DNA from: Rhytidiadelphus loreus
Taxonomy: Eukaryota > Streptophyta > Bryopsida > Hypnales > Hylocomiaceae
Length of the DNA stretch: 64,000 nucleotides
Direction: 5' to 3'
Assembly (NCBI GenBank): GCA_947034895.1
Contig: OX344762.1
Span: forward strand, 80,470,981 to 80,534,980
Both the position numbers and the translations under genes were made by a program. Below the pieces are notes generated by a model, which was not told the origin of the DNA, did not search any database, and saw only the letters and a list, made by a program, of their open reading frames with translations. Numbering within the stretch: position 1 is the stretch's first letter; each line of letters opens with the position of its first letter. Positions 1 to 13,300 of this stretch are shown piece after piece.

Positions 1-2486
1 TAGATGGTGTTCAAAAAGGCTGCATTCCAAGCATGTTGAAGCACTAGACAGACTTCAACAGGCTGATCCTCATATTTTTGGGAAATGGCCAATTTCCTTG
101 AAATTGGAGCAGTTTTAGATTTCCTTGAAACCTCAGATCTGTATGCATCAGTACTAGTTCTCAAAGCTCTGGCCACGCAAACATCACAATATTGGTGCTC
201 TGGATCATGCCCATCTTAACAAATATGAGCATGTTAGGTCCAATTATGCACATTGATAACATAAAATCTCTTGTTTACAGAATTTTGCTTTGAATTGAAT
301 ACCCTAAAAGTCCCATTTTTTGAACAGAAAAGAGAAAAGCCAAGTGAGTTGTTGATACACTGGATGACTATTTACAGTATAATGTGCCATTGCTGCATTG
401 GAACGCCATCTCTGCAAGTGGTTGTCTTGTCCAGTACACTGCCTTGAAACTTGCAGAAACTTGCCTTCGAGACCAAACTAAGGAAAAAAAGTTTGTGTTG
501 CTTGAATTTGTTAGTTGTTCAACTGCATCTTTTTGTGAATAAGTTTATTGTACCACAAGACTGGTGGAGATTCCAAAAAGTTTCAGTCATTTACTGATTT
601 ACCAATGCCAGATGCCATAAACTAGTTATTGAGAAGATTGAATATTAATTGAGAATTGAAACTGATTCAAGCTCCTGACGTGAAGAAAACAAGGTACCCA
701 ATGGGGGTATGCCTTCAGTGAATACTAATTGAGAAATTCAGTACTAGTGGCATTCCCCATGATTTCCTCATTTCAGGACCTCGGAATTCAGTTATGAAAT
801 TGACATTTTGAAATTCGACCATCTCGAGGTAAATAAACAATAAGTTTCTATGATTTCCCGAGGCAACAAACTTGGACTTGTGCTGTGCCCCAGGTCCACA
901 TGCTGTTTGTTGTGAGTTATATCCTGAGCCACCCAACCGACTTTCCTTCTCTTCTAAACATCACCGTCCCGTGACTTCCATCTTATCTTGAAGCAAAACT
1001 TGAAAGTCACCAAATGAATGTGCCTCACGTCACCACAAACGTTCACATCCCATTGGAATAGGTTTTTGCTGTCAAGAAGCATTCAAGCACCCCAAGTCCC
1101 ACGACTTTGACAAGAAAAAAAAGGACACTCGGTTTTCCAATAACACAAAACACAAAACACAAGAATGCCAATGGATTGTTAACCTAACATATCTAGTATT
1201 GTTTGTGTACCATACTGGGCATCTTTCATCAAATCCCCTCCTTGGAAATTGTAAATCCACCGTTAAGCACATGTATCTTCCACAGCACCACCTCATCACA
1301 AATCGTCACTACTGTTAACTTATCTGCTGTTTCTATTGCATGAGCACACACGAGTCTGTAGTGAACAGTATTGCAAGAAAGAAAGCAGAAAAAAAAATGA
1401 AGGGTGGATATTCCGCTGGGTACTAAGAAGGGTATCTAAGTAGGTATTGGAGCAGGATTGAGAATTGGTTACCATGGTATGTCAGTAAACCATCAACAAT
1501 GAATTCTTAAAAAAAGAATTACAACATCAGGTTGGGATAAGGGCAAAGACATAGGGCGGGATTAAGGGATAAAATTCCACGCAAAGAGTTGAAATTGGAA
1601 AAAAAAATTCAAGTTTTTTAGAATTGGAAATTGATTTCACCAACTTGTACAATCCTATGAGAGTAGGGAGAAACTATATTTTAGGAGTAGCTTTGTCTTG
1701 CTTCAAAACTAAAAGCAACCAAAAAGTTCAAGTCCAGTGTTCAAATTATTTTTCTGGAAGTCGAAAAGTTAGTAAGTTACCTCCCCTCCCTCTGGTGAAC
1801 CTCTCCCTAAAATTTTATTATTTTCTACAAAGTTTGGTTGATTTTTGTACATAGAAGTCTACCCTTAGGGTTAGTTAGTTAGGTCAACTAGACATCCCAC
1901 CCTACGAAGTATTGCCAAAGAGTACATGTGGATTCTTAGAACAAAATTTGGTGAAAAGTAAACAATAGAGTATAATAAACTTTGGAAGCACTAATAAGGA
2001 TATATTTGTGTGGAAAGGAAATTGATGCCACAAGTTGGCTTAGAATCTTTTATATTTAGAGTGAGATGAAACATTGTAGAGTACCCTAGTTTGTCCTATT
2101 AGTAAAGGGGTGATATTAGCAACACCTAGAAAACTAGTGTCACTACAAAGTATGTGTTTTTGTAAAAATTGATATAATATAGTAATATATTGACTTGCAC
2201 TAATTCAAAATATTGTTCTTGGAAAATTAGTATCACATGCACTATTAGGACAAAGTGGTGGAGTTAGAAGTTTAAAGCACTCTTTGTTTTATTGCATTTG
2301 ATGAAGTTTTAGTATATTTCTTTTTTTACAATGCCTTTGTATATTTTATTACTTAAATTTTGACCATCCACATGTGTTTGCCACAAGCATGTAGAACGAA
2401 ACAAAGGGCTACTGATTTGACAGCCCTTCAATACCGTACAAAGCAACGTTTTTTTTCTTCTTTTGTACTGTACCTACCACAAGCCT
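1..2486. other. AT-rich intergenic DNA, possible 3' end of a gene at the left edge
   Basis: No gene is recognisable here. A plus-strand frame is open from base 2 to a TAG at 116-118 (38 codons, including the run VEALDRLQQADPHIFGKWP). It has a coding-like composition and could be the last codons of a gene that starts outside the window, but it is too short to identify. The rest is AT-rich with homopolymer runs and only short chance ORFs. Confidence 0.3.
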
Positions 2487-3104
2487 TCACAATACTAGCA
2501 CGATTCTAGAGGGACGAAGTTTGACAAGCTCAAACTTGTCATATCCGAGAAAAACAAATGTATTAGAAAACACACTGGTGCAAGCACATTCTACATTGGG
2601 AGCAAGCCCCAAGGTGAGCTCTTTGGGCAAGCTCCCTTGCAGAATGCACCATCCCCAATGCATTCTCATACGATAAGAGTTGAGGAAACTCAATGAGAAC
2701 ACACTGGGAACACTAGAATCAGCCACCCGTACTGATTCAGCCATACTTCTCCTTCTCAACCGTGCCTTGAAATGGGCCGAATCATCCACCGAGGCTCTTA
2801 ACTTTGACACACAAAGGAGCAATTTTTTTGATGTAAAATATGAAACTTTTGTACCGGTATGAAAGGTATGAAAGGTAACGTTAGACCGCCCTTCCAATTC
2901 CTGCACTATCAGATACTGCCGGCCTGGTCCATCTCCCATCTCCCATCTCCCATTCCAGCGTTCCGGCCTCCCTTTCACATGTTTGTAATAAGCCGTAGCA
3001 CCCAAGTTGCCAACAACCCTTGGACGCGAAGCTGCTTCAGATTTGCCTTGCGCCACTACTGTAGCAGCCCTCCCCGAGGCGAGCTCCGTGGTCCCGCAAA
3101 TCAT
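2487..3104 (-). CDS. hypothetical ORF of 205 codons, unrecognised
   Basis: This ATG-to-stop frame is one of the longer single ORFs outside the recognised genes and lies in a stretch somewhat richer in GC than its surroundings. The product is basic and Ser/Arg/Val-rich, with no domain, signal peptide or membrane segment that I recognise. Opposite-strand frames of 60 and 84 codons overlap it, so coding is not secure. It could equally be part of an old repeat or an untranslated region. No neighbouring gene supports a function. Confidence 0.2.
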   Translation of the reverse strand: MICGTTELASGRAATVVAQGKSEAASRPRVVGNLGATAYYKHVKGRPERWNGRWEMGDGPGRQYLIVQELEGRSNVTFHTFHTGTKVSYFTSKKLLLCVSKLRASVDDSAHFKARLRRRSMAESVRVADSSVPSVFSLSFLNSYRMRMHWGWCILQGSLPKELTLGLAPNVECACTSVFSNTFVFLGYDKFELVKLRPSRIVLVL

Positions 3105-3520
3105 TACCGGTAGCCATTTTGCTTTCCGCCCCCTTTGAAAGATTCCTTCCCATCCCAGCTTGCACCAGAGGATCTAAATTTGTACTGCTCCATAACTTTG
3201 TGAACTGAGCTTGATTGCTTGTTTGCTTGCAGCAGGAATCATTCCACGACGGACTCCCAGGTCTCCACTCTCCACTCTCCGTCCACTACAGGCAGGCAGG
3301 CATGATACTGCTGCCGTATCATGTACTCCGTAGTATTCACGTGAAGCAGTCGCTTCATTTCCAGTGACCTAAATTTAGAACCTGTAGGATACTGTACGTC
3401 ACACAATCTTCGAGGATCTTCCAGGGGTATCTGTCCTTGCTCAAGATGAAGGAAGCGAGTGAGGAGTTATCCACATCAGGAGGTGTGGGTTAATTTAGCA
3501 GCCACTTGCACTTGGTTCCG
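3105..3520. other. intergenic, no feature seen
   Basis: Mixed-composition DNA with no supported ORF or RNA gene; it leads directly into the inverted-repeat element that starts at 3521. Confidence 0.5.
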
Positions 3521-4127
3521 TAAGAGCATCACCACCAGTCTTGCAAAATGCGGGGTGGTTTGGTTTGCAAAATCCAGGGTCATCCAATTTGCAAGCCAAA
3601 CCGCCCCACCCTTTGCATGGCAAGGGAGAACTGACCCCCTCGCTCGGCCCTGCAGGCAAACCCTGAAATTGTTTATTTTTTGCACATGAATTTTTTTTGC
3701 AAATTTTAAATTCATTTTTGCGATCAGAGACCCCAAATTAGCTAGGTGAGGTCAAGAGTATACCCTAGAATGGCCCAAAATAGGGGGCATTTTTTTTACT
3801 TGCATCCTTGGTAAGGCCGAGCGAGGGGGTCAATCCATCCCAATCCCCATCATTGCATGCTATAACCGCATTTTGCAAGACGGGTAAGTTTCCAAATTTG
3901 GACCACTTTGCAAGGTGGACCAATGGGCTATAGCACTAAAGGTCCGTACTTTGGGGAAAGTGCCGATGCTCTTGTCCCATGTGGTTTGCAAGCCAATTTG
4001 CAAGCCACCCAAGGCTTTTTGCTTGGCCTCTTAACAAGTTCATCCGTTTTGCAAGACGGGTGGGGCACTTTTGCAAGCCACCCAAGGACAAGTCATCCGT
4101 TTGGCATGATGGGTGGGCATGCTCTTA
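3521..4127. mobile_element. 607-bp non-autonomous DNA transposon with long terminal inverted repeats
   Basis: The left end reads TAAGAGCATCACCACC and the right end is the reverse complement of TAAGAGCATGCCCACC. Similarity continues for about 27 bp (3521-3547 against 4101-4127). The interior is built from many copies of a TTTGCAAG / GCAAGCCACCCAAGG motif in both orientations. No transposase is encoded. GAGCATC-type termini are common on plant PIF/Harbinger-like MITEs, so that class is my inference; a clean target duplication is not visible. The right end abuts the TTAA that begins the family-A fragment at 4125. Confidence 0.65.
3633..3831. repeat. inner inverted repeat, possibly a nested element
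   Basis: A perfect 17-bp inverted pair, GACCCCCTCGCTCGGCC at 3633-3649 and its complement at 3815-3831, bounds an AT-rich core inside the larger inverted-repeat element. It may be a second, nested MITE or an internal fold of the host element. Confidence 0.5.
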
Positions 4128-4495
4128 AGATCCGAACATTGGTTTTTTTTGGCAACATAGCAATTTTTGGCATCTCACTACAAACAAAAAATTTACTTTT
4201 TTATCTTTGAAAATTTCACACAACATGTCCTTGAGGAGTAGCTTCAAGGTGCAACAATTTTCATAACTTTTGACTACATGGTTAAGAAGTTATTGTATGA
4301 TATGTAATTTTCAACAATTGGTGGGCAACTTGGGCAACCCAAAAAAACTTCTTTAAAAATCACTTTTTTAAGAAATAAAAATTTGAAATTGGTTTTCTAA
4401 ATTTATATATACTTGGAAAGTTTGTAATCATTCCATTTTGATTAATGAGATGAAAGTTATGAGGAGTTTTAGTTTGTAGGTAGATATGACATCCA
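4125..4495 (+). mobile_element. family-A TTAA element, 5' fragment
   Basis: It begins TTAA-GATCCGAACATTGG and follows the left half of the family-A body (GCAACATAGCAATTTT, then TTTTCATAACTTTTGACTAC, then GAGATGAAAGTTATGAGGAG). Compared with better copies, the terminal CCCCTAAAG is lost and the right half is missing. It is non-coding. Confidence 0.6.
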
Positions 4496-6183
4496 AAGAT
4501 TTATAATTGGAGTTGTTGAGATCATGAATTGTGTGTTTCAATTGGTTGTTGTTGTTGTCTAGTATGAATGACTATTTGAGGAACAAGAATGAAGATTTGT
4601 TTCTGAAGATAATTGATGAATATTGTGTGATTCTTTTGTTCTAGTTGGAGTCTATTGTTGATTCTTTGAATGTGTCAATGTGTAATCCAATTGGATGTGT
4701 TACGCTTGCATTCTTAAGTTGTTGTTGGATTCAAATCTTCTTGTCTTTGGGTTGTGCTATTCAAATTGGGAAACAACTGTATTAGCTTGTTGATCCTATT
4801 TGACAGTTTCCCTATGATCAAACTTATTATACTAAAAGGATAATTCCTGAGAGGGTGATTATTCTACTTCAGCATTGATTATTGAACAAGTGATTTGGAA
4901 TTTTTGGAATTGATTAAGTGGGAATTGATTTGAGTCCCACATTGCTTGCTCACCAATCAAAATCAATAAATGGAGTAGTTTTGTGCCACATGCAGTATGT
5001 CCAATTCAATGGTTCTTAAGGTATACAACCTATTTGAGACAATGTTAAGCAATTTAGCATATATTCAATTGAGTGATGATGGAGGGATAATTTTTTCTAG
5101 TTAAGGAATAGAAATAATGAAGATTGCACTCTTTTTTTGCTAATTTTCCATCAAGTTTGGAATTAGTAGAAATCAAGGAAGTGTAGATTATTTATAGTTT
5201 GACTCATTCTTGATGTAAGATAAACCAGTCAGAATAAGGAGTTTGCCATCATATGGTTACTAGAATTTTTCAATTTGTTTCCCACAATAGTACAAGTGTG
5301 AGAAACAATGAGAGCAATTGAAATTATGTTTTTTTGACAAAGTATGAATTTGTTATGAATTTTTGAAGAGTTCAATGCATTTTTGCCCATAAGAGTTTGT
5401 AAACTACTTTAAAACAAAAGAAATTGAACCCATCATGCTCATTTAGCTCACCTAAAGCAATCAAAGTCTTTTGTAACATGGAAGGTCTAAAAGTCAATTC
5501 TCACAATGAATTCTCATTGAAAAATTGAAAATTCCTTATGAAGTCACTAACTACTTCATTACTGTCATGTAAGACATGCATTAAAGCCAAAATCTGAAAA
5601 AACTAAAAAAATTATAATAGGGTCATTTGGTAGGTGACCACTATGGGTCATTTGACCGCAATGGGCTGATTTATTTTATAGGCAAACTTCTTTGTGAGAA
5701 GAGTAAAAAAACAAATTTATCTTAGCAACTTCATTAGGTGTCAATGTCTTATTCATCACACACCGATAATGAAGGCCCTCATTCATGAAAATACTGAGGT
5801 CATCATATCTTGAGCAAATGGGGCCCTGTCCAGAATCAGTTTGTTTTGGCATCACTTCCAAAATGCGAAGATCATGGGATCAGCATGAACTTTTTTGCCC
5901 TAAAACTAAAATCTCATGTACAAAATGCAGGGAATGGGTCTACTTGCTTGTCTCCATTCTCTACCTCCCCCTAATTTGGAGTGCTGTAGACATAATCATG
6001 GCCCTGGGAAAGTACGGAAAAGTAAAAGTAGGGATGCCATGTTTTTGAACCCAGTGCCCATTTGTGAGAGCCATGGCCACTCCATTTTTGAATCCCCTCC
6101 AGCCCACTGGAACTTTCTTTCATGTTTGCAATGAACCATTCATTCATGTGTACCAGAAATCAATTTAAAAAGATCAGTAAGGT
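4496..6183. other. AT-rich intergenic DNA with a family-C MITE remnant
   Basis: No gene seen. About 5330-5680 matches the body of the family-C elements at 43.8 and 45.8 kb (AACATGGAAGG, GTCAATTCTCACAATGAATTC, CATGTAAGACATGCATT). It ends in a degraded terminus resembling the reverse complement of TAAAATAAATCAGCCCATTG. Confidence 0.5.
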
Positions 6184-6503
6184 TAAGGTAGGAGGTCTAT
6201 AAAAGAGCACATTGAAACTGAATTTGAGGAGGTGAACTTCTTGAAATATTTTTCACTAAATTTTCCTTGAAAAAAAAATGGAATTGGCATCTAAACCAAG
6301 CTGGTTAATATTTTTTGGAGCTTTGTGGAATTGGTTATGAGTTTTTGAAGTTGAAATGCAATGAACTCTAAAATCGCCCACCTCTTGAAATGTAAACTAT
6401 TTGTACATTATTGGTACTCTAAAAAAAAAACATGTACAAATAGTGTACAATTCAAGAGGTGGGTGATTTAAGAGCCTACGCACTTTATAGACCTCCTACC
6501 TTA
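6184..6503. mobile_element. 320-bp MITE
   Basis: The terminal inverted repeat is TAAGGTAGGAGGTCTATAAA at 6184-6203 with its exact complement at 6484-6503. A second inverted pair sits inside, around CGCCCACCTCTTGAAATGTA and its near complement at about 6445-6475. Non-coding, AT-rich core. Confidence 0.75.
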
Positions 6504-7879
6504 GATGGTTCATGCATCCATAAATAATGTGCAAAGTACTGAGGACGAAGTTACTCGTAGAAAGAAGTAAGTCCAACCAATAAGTTAATGGTTGGTGTAA
6601 AATAAAGGCCCATTCATTTTAGGTTCCATGTTACATCGCAAGAGTCTAATCAAGTGACACCAGAATATCCACTAATGTAAGCAATTTTACTTTTGAAAGC
6701 TCTACTTTTGGATCCAATTTGGTTTTGTTGCTTTCTAATGTAGTTTTTATTATTATTACATTAAGTGGGCAATTTGGGCTCAAAGTTTTGGTAATGGGGA
6801 TGAAAGGGTTGGAAATTAGGTTGGAAAGTTACCATATAATGAATTCAAAGAGCACACTCATACAACTTCTACACATTGCAAAAGGTTCATTCATTAATGT
6901 ACAAAGGGGTGGGGGCTTTTGGATTTCTATTGGAAACCATATAGGAAAGTAAGAGAGCTACATTAGAATCCAAAAAATAAAGAATAGTCTCCCTTTAGGA
7001 TTTAGAATGGAAAGCTATATGTTTTTGTTTTTATTGCCTAGAATGTATCATTTTTTTTCAAAAATTTATTGATTGAAATACATGAATTGATTGTCATTCT
7101 TGTGCAAAAACCAGTTGTGAATTAAACACTGGTAATTGTATCTATGCACGATGAACAAACAGTTCACAATGGGCTTCTTAGCTTAACTTAGTGAATTTTA
7201 AAGCATCCTTAGTCCAACCAATATTGGCCCTCCAAATGTATTTCTAAATTTTGACTTTTATATAATAAAAATTTGAAATTACTATCATTGGAAGTGTATT
7301 CCAAAGTACTTTGGATAGACATAAAAAAACTTCAACAACCACTTCAAAAGCCAAATAAAAGTAACAAATTCTAGCGATCTTTACAAATTCCATTTACCAA
7401 AGCAATGTTTTGCTACTTTGAATGTCAATGGCTAAAATTTTGCTTTCATTGGTAACCATGATTTGCCAAGACCTCTATAATTTTAACTTTTACCTTGCTT
7501 GTAGAGTGATTTATTTTCATTGTCAAAAGTCTAAATTTTAATTTTCTTGTACTTACTAAAAGTTCTTTTGGATGTGCTATCAATGATACAATTTTTAGAG
7601 TTTAATTATATCCCATTCAAATGTTAGAAATAAGTTTGGAGAGTCAATTTATTTTATTTTATTAGGGATGCCATTACTCTAGATGAAATAAACCAACCTA
7701 TGACAATTAAAAGACCCATCACATACACGTAAAGAATGACCCATTAAAGTCTTGCATCAACCCATGGCAAATGGTTTTTTTCAATAAATGAAATTTGGGC
7801 TACATTAGGTTGAGTTAGTGATGACAATCAATGTGTTGGATGATAGTGATGGAGTGGTTAGTGACCACAATAGAAAAAA
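6504..7879. other. AT-rich intergenic DNA
   Basis: No supported gene, RNA or clear repeat boundary; only short chance ORFs. Confidence 0.5.
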
Positions 7880-8460
7880 ATAAATCCAAAAATACTTAAT
7901 TTTCATTCTTAAAAAAATTGATAAGTAGAAGTATGTATGAGATAGAAGGAAAATCTAAAATATTAATATCTTTTAGATTGAATTAAAATTCAATAATCCC
8001 AATGATAAGATTGTTCTAGCAAGAAAACTAAACCATGTGGAACTTCTTTTTTTAAATTGCAAAAATTGCATTCAGAAAAGAATCCTACAAGTTATTTTTT
8101 TCAAAAAGATGCTCTAATTGCCAGAAAAATTAGATTGTCCATAACTTTCTCATAACAAATCCAAATGGAATGAATCAAAAGCTTTCCATGTAGACAAAAA
8201 TATAATCTATAAGGGAAAAAATTCAAAAATTTGAATTTTTTTTGGCTGCCCTTTGTGGCCTCATCCCTTGTTTTGAGCTTATTTAGACATAGCTTTTGTT
8301 CCTAGGTACCAATTGAAAAAAATAATTTATTCACACGAAGCTTATCAGATTTTCTATCTTTAAAAAATGTTTCAAAAAATTAGGGCAAAATTTCAGCCCG
8401 TAGGTACCTACCTGAAATCCCATTTGTCCCTCGAAGGGACAATGGTCCTTTAGAGGTTAA
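7880..8460 (+). mobile_element. family-B TTAA element, 3' part
   Basis: It shares its body with 53110-53708 (GCTTATCAGATTTTCTATCTT, AAATTAGGG, AAATTTCAGCC). It ends GGTCCTTTAGAGG-TTAA, the complement of the CC(C/T)CTAAAGGAC terminus seen on the other TTAA elements. The left end could not be placed. Confidence 0.55.
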
Positions 8461-8706
8461 GTGGTAGGAAATGGGTTGGTTCCCTTAAAATGACCATTAT
8501 GGATACACTTTTTGTTGGTTTGGGCAACTGGGCAATACACTTCAAAAATTCACAACAAATTCATATTTTGTGCAACAAATAAATTTCAAGTGTTGGCTCT
8601 CCCTATTTCTCATATTTGTCTTTATGTGGAAAAAAATTGAAAATTTTCTACAATGCCAATAAGGCAAATTAGTCATTTTTCTTTGTCATGGGCTCATTTA
8701 CCTTAA
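8457..8706. mobile_element. possible family-C MITE
   Basis: It begins at the TTAA shared with the preceding element and ends ATTTACCTTAA. A GACCATTATGG motif near the left end and the closing ACCTTAA match the better copies at 42.5 and 43.8 kb. Termini are degraded. Confidence 0.4.
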
Positions 8707-10289
8707 GGTAAATCAGCTGAAAGTCATCCACAACCCAATTCTACACCCTGCATTTGGTCCCAATTTTGTTTGTTCAAACATCCAAATCTGTTTAGAAATC
8801 TGACAAAATGAGTGCATTAATGCCATTAAAGATAATATATCAATACATGATTGGTGCTAATAGATACATAAAGAAGTAGTTATGGGTTGTTAAATAGGAT
8901 GTTTATGACTTCACTTTATGAGTGGTTTTGTAATTTCCAGGCCGAATACTTCAAAAATTCATAGAAATTACAATTTTGATCGAAAAATTATAATTCCACT
9001 TGGGTTGTTGGGTTTGAAACAAATGCACACCTCTTAAAAAAATATGGGCCCTTCTTGGAATTAGCCCCAAGATAGTTGCAAATCAGGGTGGTCATAGGCT
9101 TGTCTACCACCTCGCAGACTCAATGAATTGCAAGGTGAAATGAATACTGAGCGTACTGAATCAGTGTCAGATTTGCCTCTTAGCAGGTGACAAGAATGGG
9201 TTGGCTCCACTTGGCATACAGCTTCTTTCTCAATTGCAGCACCATCCCAGGCGCACAAATTAAGTTATTCCATTGTCAAAAGCTAAGCTACTTGGAGCTT
9301 GAATTTGAACAAGGAAGGAATTAAGTTTGTTGCACGGCCAGTTCGTTGACCTGGAATCGATTAACCCTGAAACGCTTAATGAGTCCACTTTGGATTTTTT
9401 TGAGAACTTGGGCAGTCTCTATTGACTTCCGATATTTTGGATTTTTTGCATGATTTTTTTGGATAACTTTTACTCATCATCATACTCTTTGTGTATGAAG
9501 TTTTGTTGCACATTATTGCAAAAATGATAAGGATTGTTTTGCATTCCATGTCAAAGTGGGTAGCTAAAAATATATTCTAAGATAGATTAATTATTTTTAT
9601 TTGCTTGGACAAATTGAAACCTACACAAAATCTTTGAGCCGTTCAATTTTTTATTATGACATGAAAGTTATGAGGAGTTTTATTTTGCAAGCATTGAACA
9701 CAAAAAACTTATGTAATTGTTTATTGAACTCACTTTTTAAATATTTTAAATAAAAACAACAACATGGGATATATATTGTTTACTAGAACATTCTCACCAT
9801 TGGAATGACAATTATCAAATTCTTATAAAGTTGTTAGCAATTTTTTTTTCTTTCATTAAGTACTAACTTCCACTTTATAATTTTCTTAACGATGAATTTG
9901 TATTAGGTAACTAATGAGCCACGCTAGTGGTTGTACATATTTCAATCACAACCTCTGATCTTCATGATCCAAGGGTGTAGGAAGCAAGTTGAAAGGAAAG
10001 AAGGTTATGAATTGCAACTTGTAATGGCAATGGTGACGGGTTGCCATTTGCCAATGGGATGGTGCCACGTTAGCGTTGAAAATTCAACAACTGGTTATGA
10101 ATTTTTTTTTGGTTAAAATACAATAATGATTCAAATTGGAAGAGCCATATGTCATTGAATTTGTCTCAATATGAACACATATTTGTTTCCACAACAACAC
10201 ACTTGAATTCATGCATGTTCATTTTTGGGTGCATTGAAAAAAATAAATATGTACAGTACCATATGTGTTTTAGAGAACACTTTTAGAGC
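8707..10289. other. AT-rich intergenic DNA with a worn family-A fragment
   Basis: No gene seen. About 9640-9870 is a strongly diverged piece of family A, recognisable by ACATGAAAGTTATGAGGAG, ATATATTGTTTACTAGAACATT and the ACCATTGG block. A slightly GC-richer patch at 9061-9258 has no supported product. Confidence 0.45.
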
Positions 10290-10307
10290 TTGGTCGTTTT
10301 GCTGAGG

Positions 10308-10325
10308 TCCGGTCCGGTCCGGTCC
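10308..10325. repeat. short tandem repeat GGTCC
   Basis: Four consecutive GGTCC units mark the left edge of the GC-richer segment. Confidence 0.8.
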
Positions 10326-13300
10326 TACCTTACCGGTATTCGCGTGGTTCTCAACTTCTCCGCATGGAGATTTCACAGGCGGTTATCAGTGACCCACCAC
10401 CAGGCATCTCATCCTCAGGAGTCTGGACTGCCGAATCAAATGGCACTCTTTCCGCTTGCACACTGGACGAGACGAACATGCAGCCAGTGGCTTGACTGGC
10501 CTTCAGTGGCTTTCTAACGAATTGGGTGTCCTCTACAGTGAGAAAAAGACTGGAGCAAATGGATGAAAGTAGTTCGTTGCAGTCGTCCGTCCGGCGGGTC
10601 AGTACTTCAGTTACTGTAATAATGGGCGGCACCGATGGGTGAAAAAAAGGCGCTGCGGTGAGATGAGATGTGAGACGAGACGGCGGGAGAAAAGACGGAG
10701 GCGTGCGTGAGTGAATTTGAAAGGGGAACTGAAATGGGGGGAAATGGAATGGAGAGGGGGAAATCGGAGAAGACGACTGATGAGACCGCAGGCATCGTAT
10801 CACGGCCAGCCTGGTGGCCATTCAGATCGTGCGGGGGGTCGGTTCCATGCGGCATGTGCGGGTGGAAAAGAGGGAATAGGCACTGGCCGCGCTGCGCTGC
10901 TTATTACAGGTCTGGCTGGGCGGGCCGGCCGGCAGCATGGCGTAGTGTAGGCAATGACTCCGCGCAATGAGGTGAAAAAGAAAGGACAAACGGCATTCGG
11001 TATGTTGCGTGTGAAGCTGAACGATCGATGTACAAATGAACAGGGACGAGAGTGACAAGACCGACCGGGGACAAGACATCATGGTGTGGCAAATTGGAAT
11101 TATACGCTTGAGGCGGGGACGTGGAGCGCGGAGATGAGAACAGGTACACCACCGACCGGCACAAACTGTTGCAATTTGGTACAGCTTGGTACAATCGGGA
11201 AGTCAAAAGCTGGCGAAAAAAAAATCCGACAATCTGCTGGCAGAGCTAACCGCGGCGAGGTAGGGGACTGAGAATGTAGGTGGAAAGAAATAGAGCGTGA
11301 ACGAAGGTTCGGTGGAGAGTTCTGTTTCCTTCCATTCTTGAAGGCATTCGTAATTTGGCTAGTGAATGGTCCCGAGCAGATGGTAGTGGCAAGATGGCGT
11401 CGCAGGTGTAGGATCACCGTCGTCAGCCTCGTCAGGAAGTGGGAGAGGCGCCTTGGTGGCGCTTACCTGGCTCCGGGTAGGGCAATCCATCACCGTTTGG
11501 CGTACCTGCTGCATTTATTCCCGGAAGATGCTGAGATTCGTCAGGGATTTGACCAATCGTCATCGGCTTTGCCTCTCATTTATCCTGGGAACATTCTGCG
11601 GTATTTTTAGGCCTGCAGTCCTTTCATCATTTTTATACACACGTAGCGGGCTAGCGGCTGCAGTTGCAGTGGCAGAGCGATGGCGATTGGATATACGCGT
11701 ATATTTTATTTGCAACCTCATAACTGTCTTGCTGAGCGTTTCTTGAATCTCTCGCCTCATCTTTGACCTCCCAGACGCGTGGAGGCTGGTAGCTTTTGTT
11801 AGAGTGTGTATGGTATTCAATACTTATTCGAGTAGAAGCATTCCTTAGCGGGAATTAGTCTCTAGCTGCTTTCGCCTCAAGTTCGAGCTTCAAGGTTCCC
11901 GGGGATGGATATTTTTATTCTTCCTACACGTTATCAGTTTTGATCGTAATTGCGTCTCACTGCCCTTCCGCCTATTGCCCATCAATAATTTCGGGAACAA
12001 TCAAGTCCTTCTTGAGGAACAAGGTAGTTACTACTTACTAGCACCGTGTTCTGTCCTAGACTTCTTGCATATCCCTTCTACTGACCTCTACAAGTTTCAC
12101 ACTGTCGCGAAAGGACTGCTTGAACATACTCATGAGCGTCACTAATACACGTATTACGAAGTTGCGTTCTTTTTTTTCTTATCAAGAAAGTTAAAATCCC
12201 AGCTTCGGCAACACTACCTGTAAATTTTGTATTACTGTTCAATCTGCTTTGAAGCTCGTTTGAATTGTTGGTGAGTTGTGAGCGCAGTACATATAATTTC
12301 TCCACCCGAGAACGAGTTTGCATGTTAGAATGGACTGTGTCAAGGTTGAATTCCCTTCTAATGAATCCAGCAAGCGAAACTCCTTGACTTGCGCTGAACT
12401 TCATGTACGTATTCTCAACCACTGAACTTTAGAGGTGCGTATTATTAACGCTAGATAAAGAATCCGCTAGATACATGTGCACTTCGACGTCTCATTTATA
12501 GCGCTGCATACAAAATGTGCAATAAATTGCTGGGAAGAACCGGGTGAGATTTGGGCCAAAAGCTGATTCTGGCTTCCTGTTGACGCTTCTAGTACGATGC
12601 ATAGATTGGTGCAAATTACCTGGTCTCCATTGCTCATGCGATGAACCACAGGATTGCCATTCGCGATCCGTTTACCTCAATCCATGTCTAGACTCTAGAG
12701 TCAGTCATTGATAAGGCGTCATAGTGCTGCGACGATTTGCTCTAGATTGCAAGGCTTTCGTATGACGAATTAATCGCTCGTACCTAGTTCCATGCTTTAA
12801 GACCAGAAAACTCTTTAATGCAGTCGTCAGAGTAGCAATTAATTATCCCGCATCGCCTATGGCAGTCCAGTCTCTTGTTTGCAATAGAAGGCAGCAACAT
12901 CATTAGGGCGGGGACTCAAATGAATTATGTGGCGAATACACTTCTACGATTGCCGACATAATGCTATGAGAGATTTTTTTGCGGCACTACAGGCGTTAGA
13001 ATACGCAGATATGAATAAAGGATGTGTAATCATTTCCTTGACTGCTTATTCCTTAAGTTTTGGTTCTCTGTTGATCTTATAGACACCTTGGTCAACGGTA
13101 GATTCAAAGAGTTGATATTCTTTTTTTGAGCAGGCCAGGTACCTTGAAGACTTAGTTCGATGCAATGCTTCAGTGATACGTTGTGAATCTGAAGTTTCAT
13201 ACTGAAGAAGTGAACGGGTAACGTCTAATAGGGTGCTCCAGTCGATTTCTGCATGCGACAACGTCGTATAATCTTTTGAGAATATTTACGATAGAATCCA

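Noticed and set aside
10351..10821. 156-codon minus-strand ORF as a gene
   Set aside because: Ser/Pro/Phe-rich low-complexity product from a CT-rich strand, no domain, overlapped by similar ORFs in other frames.
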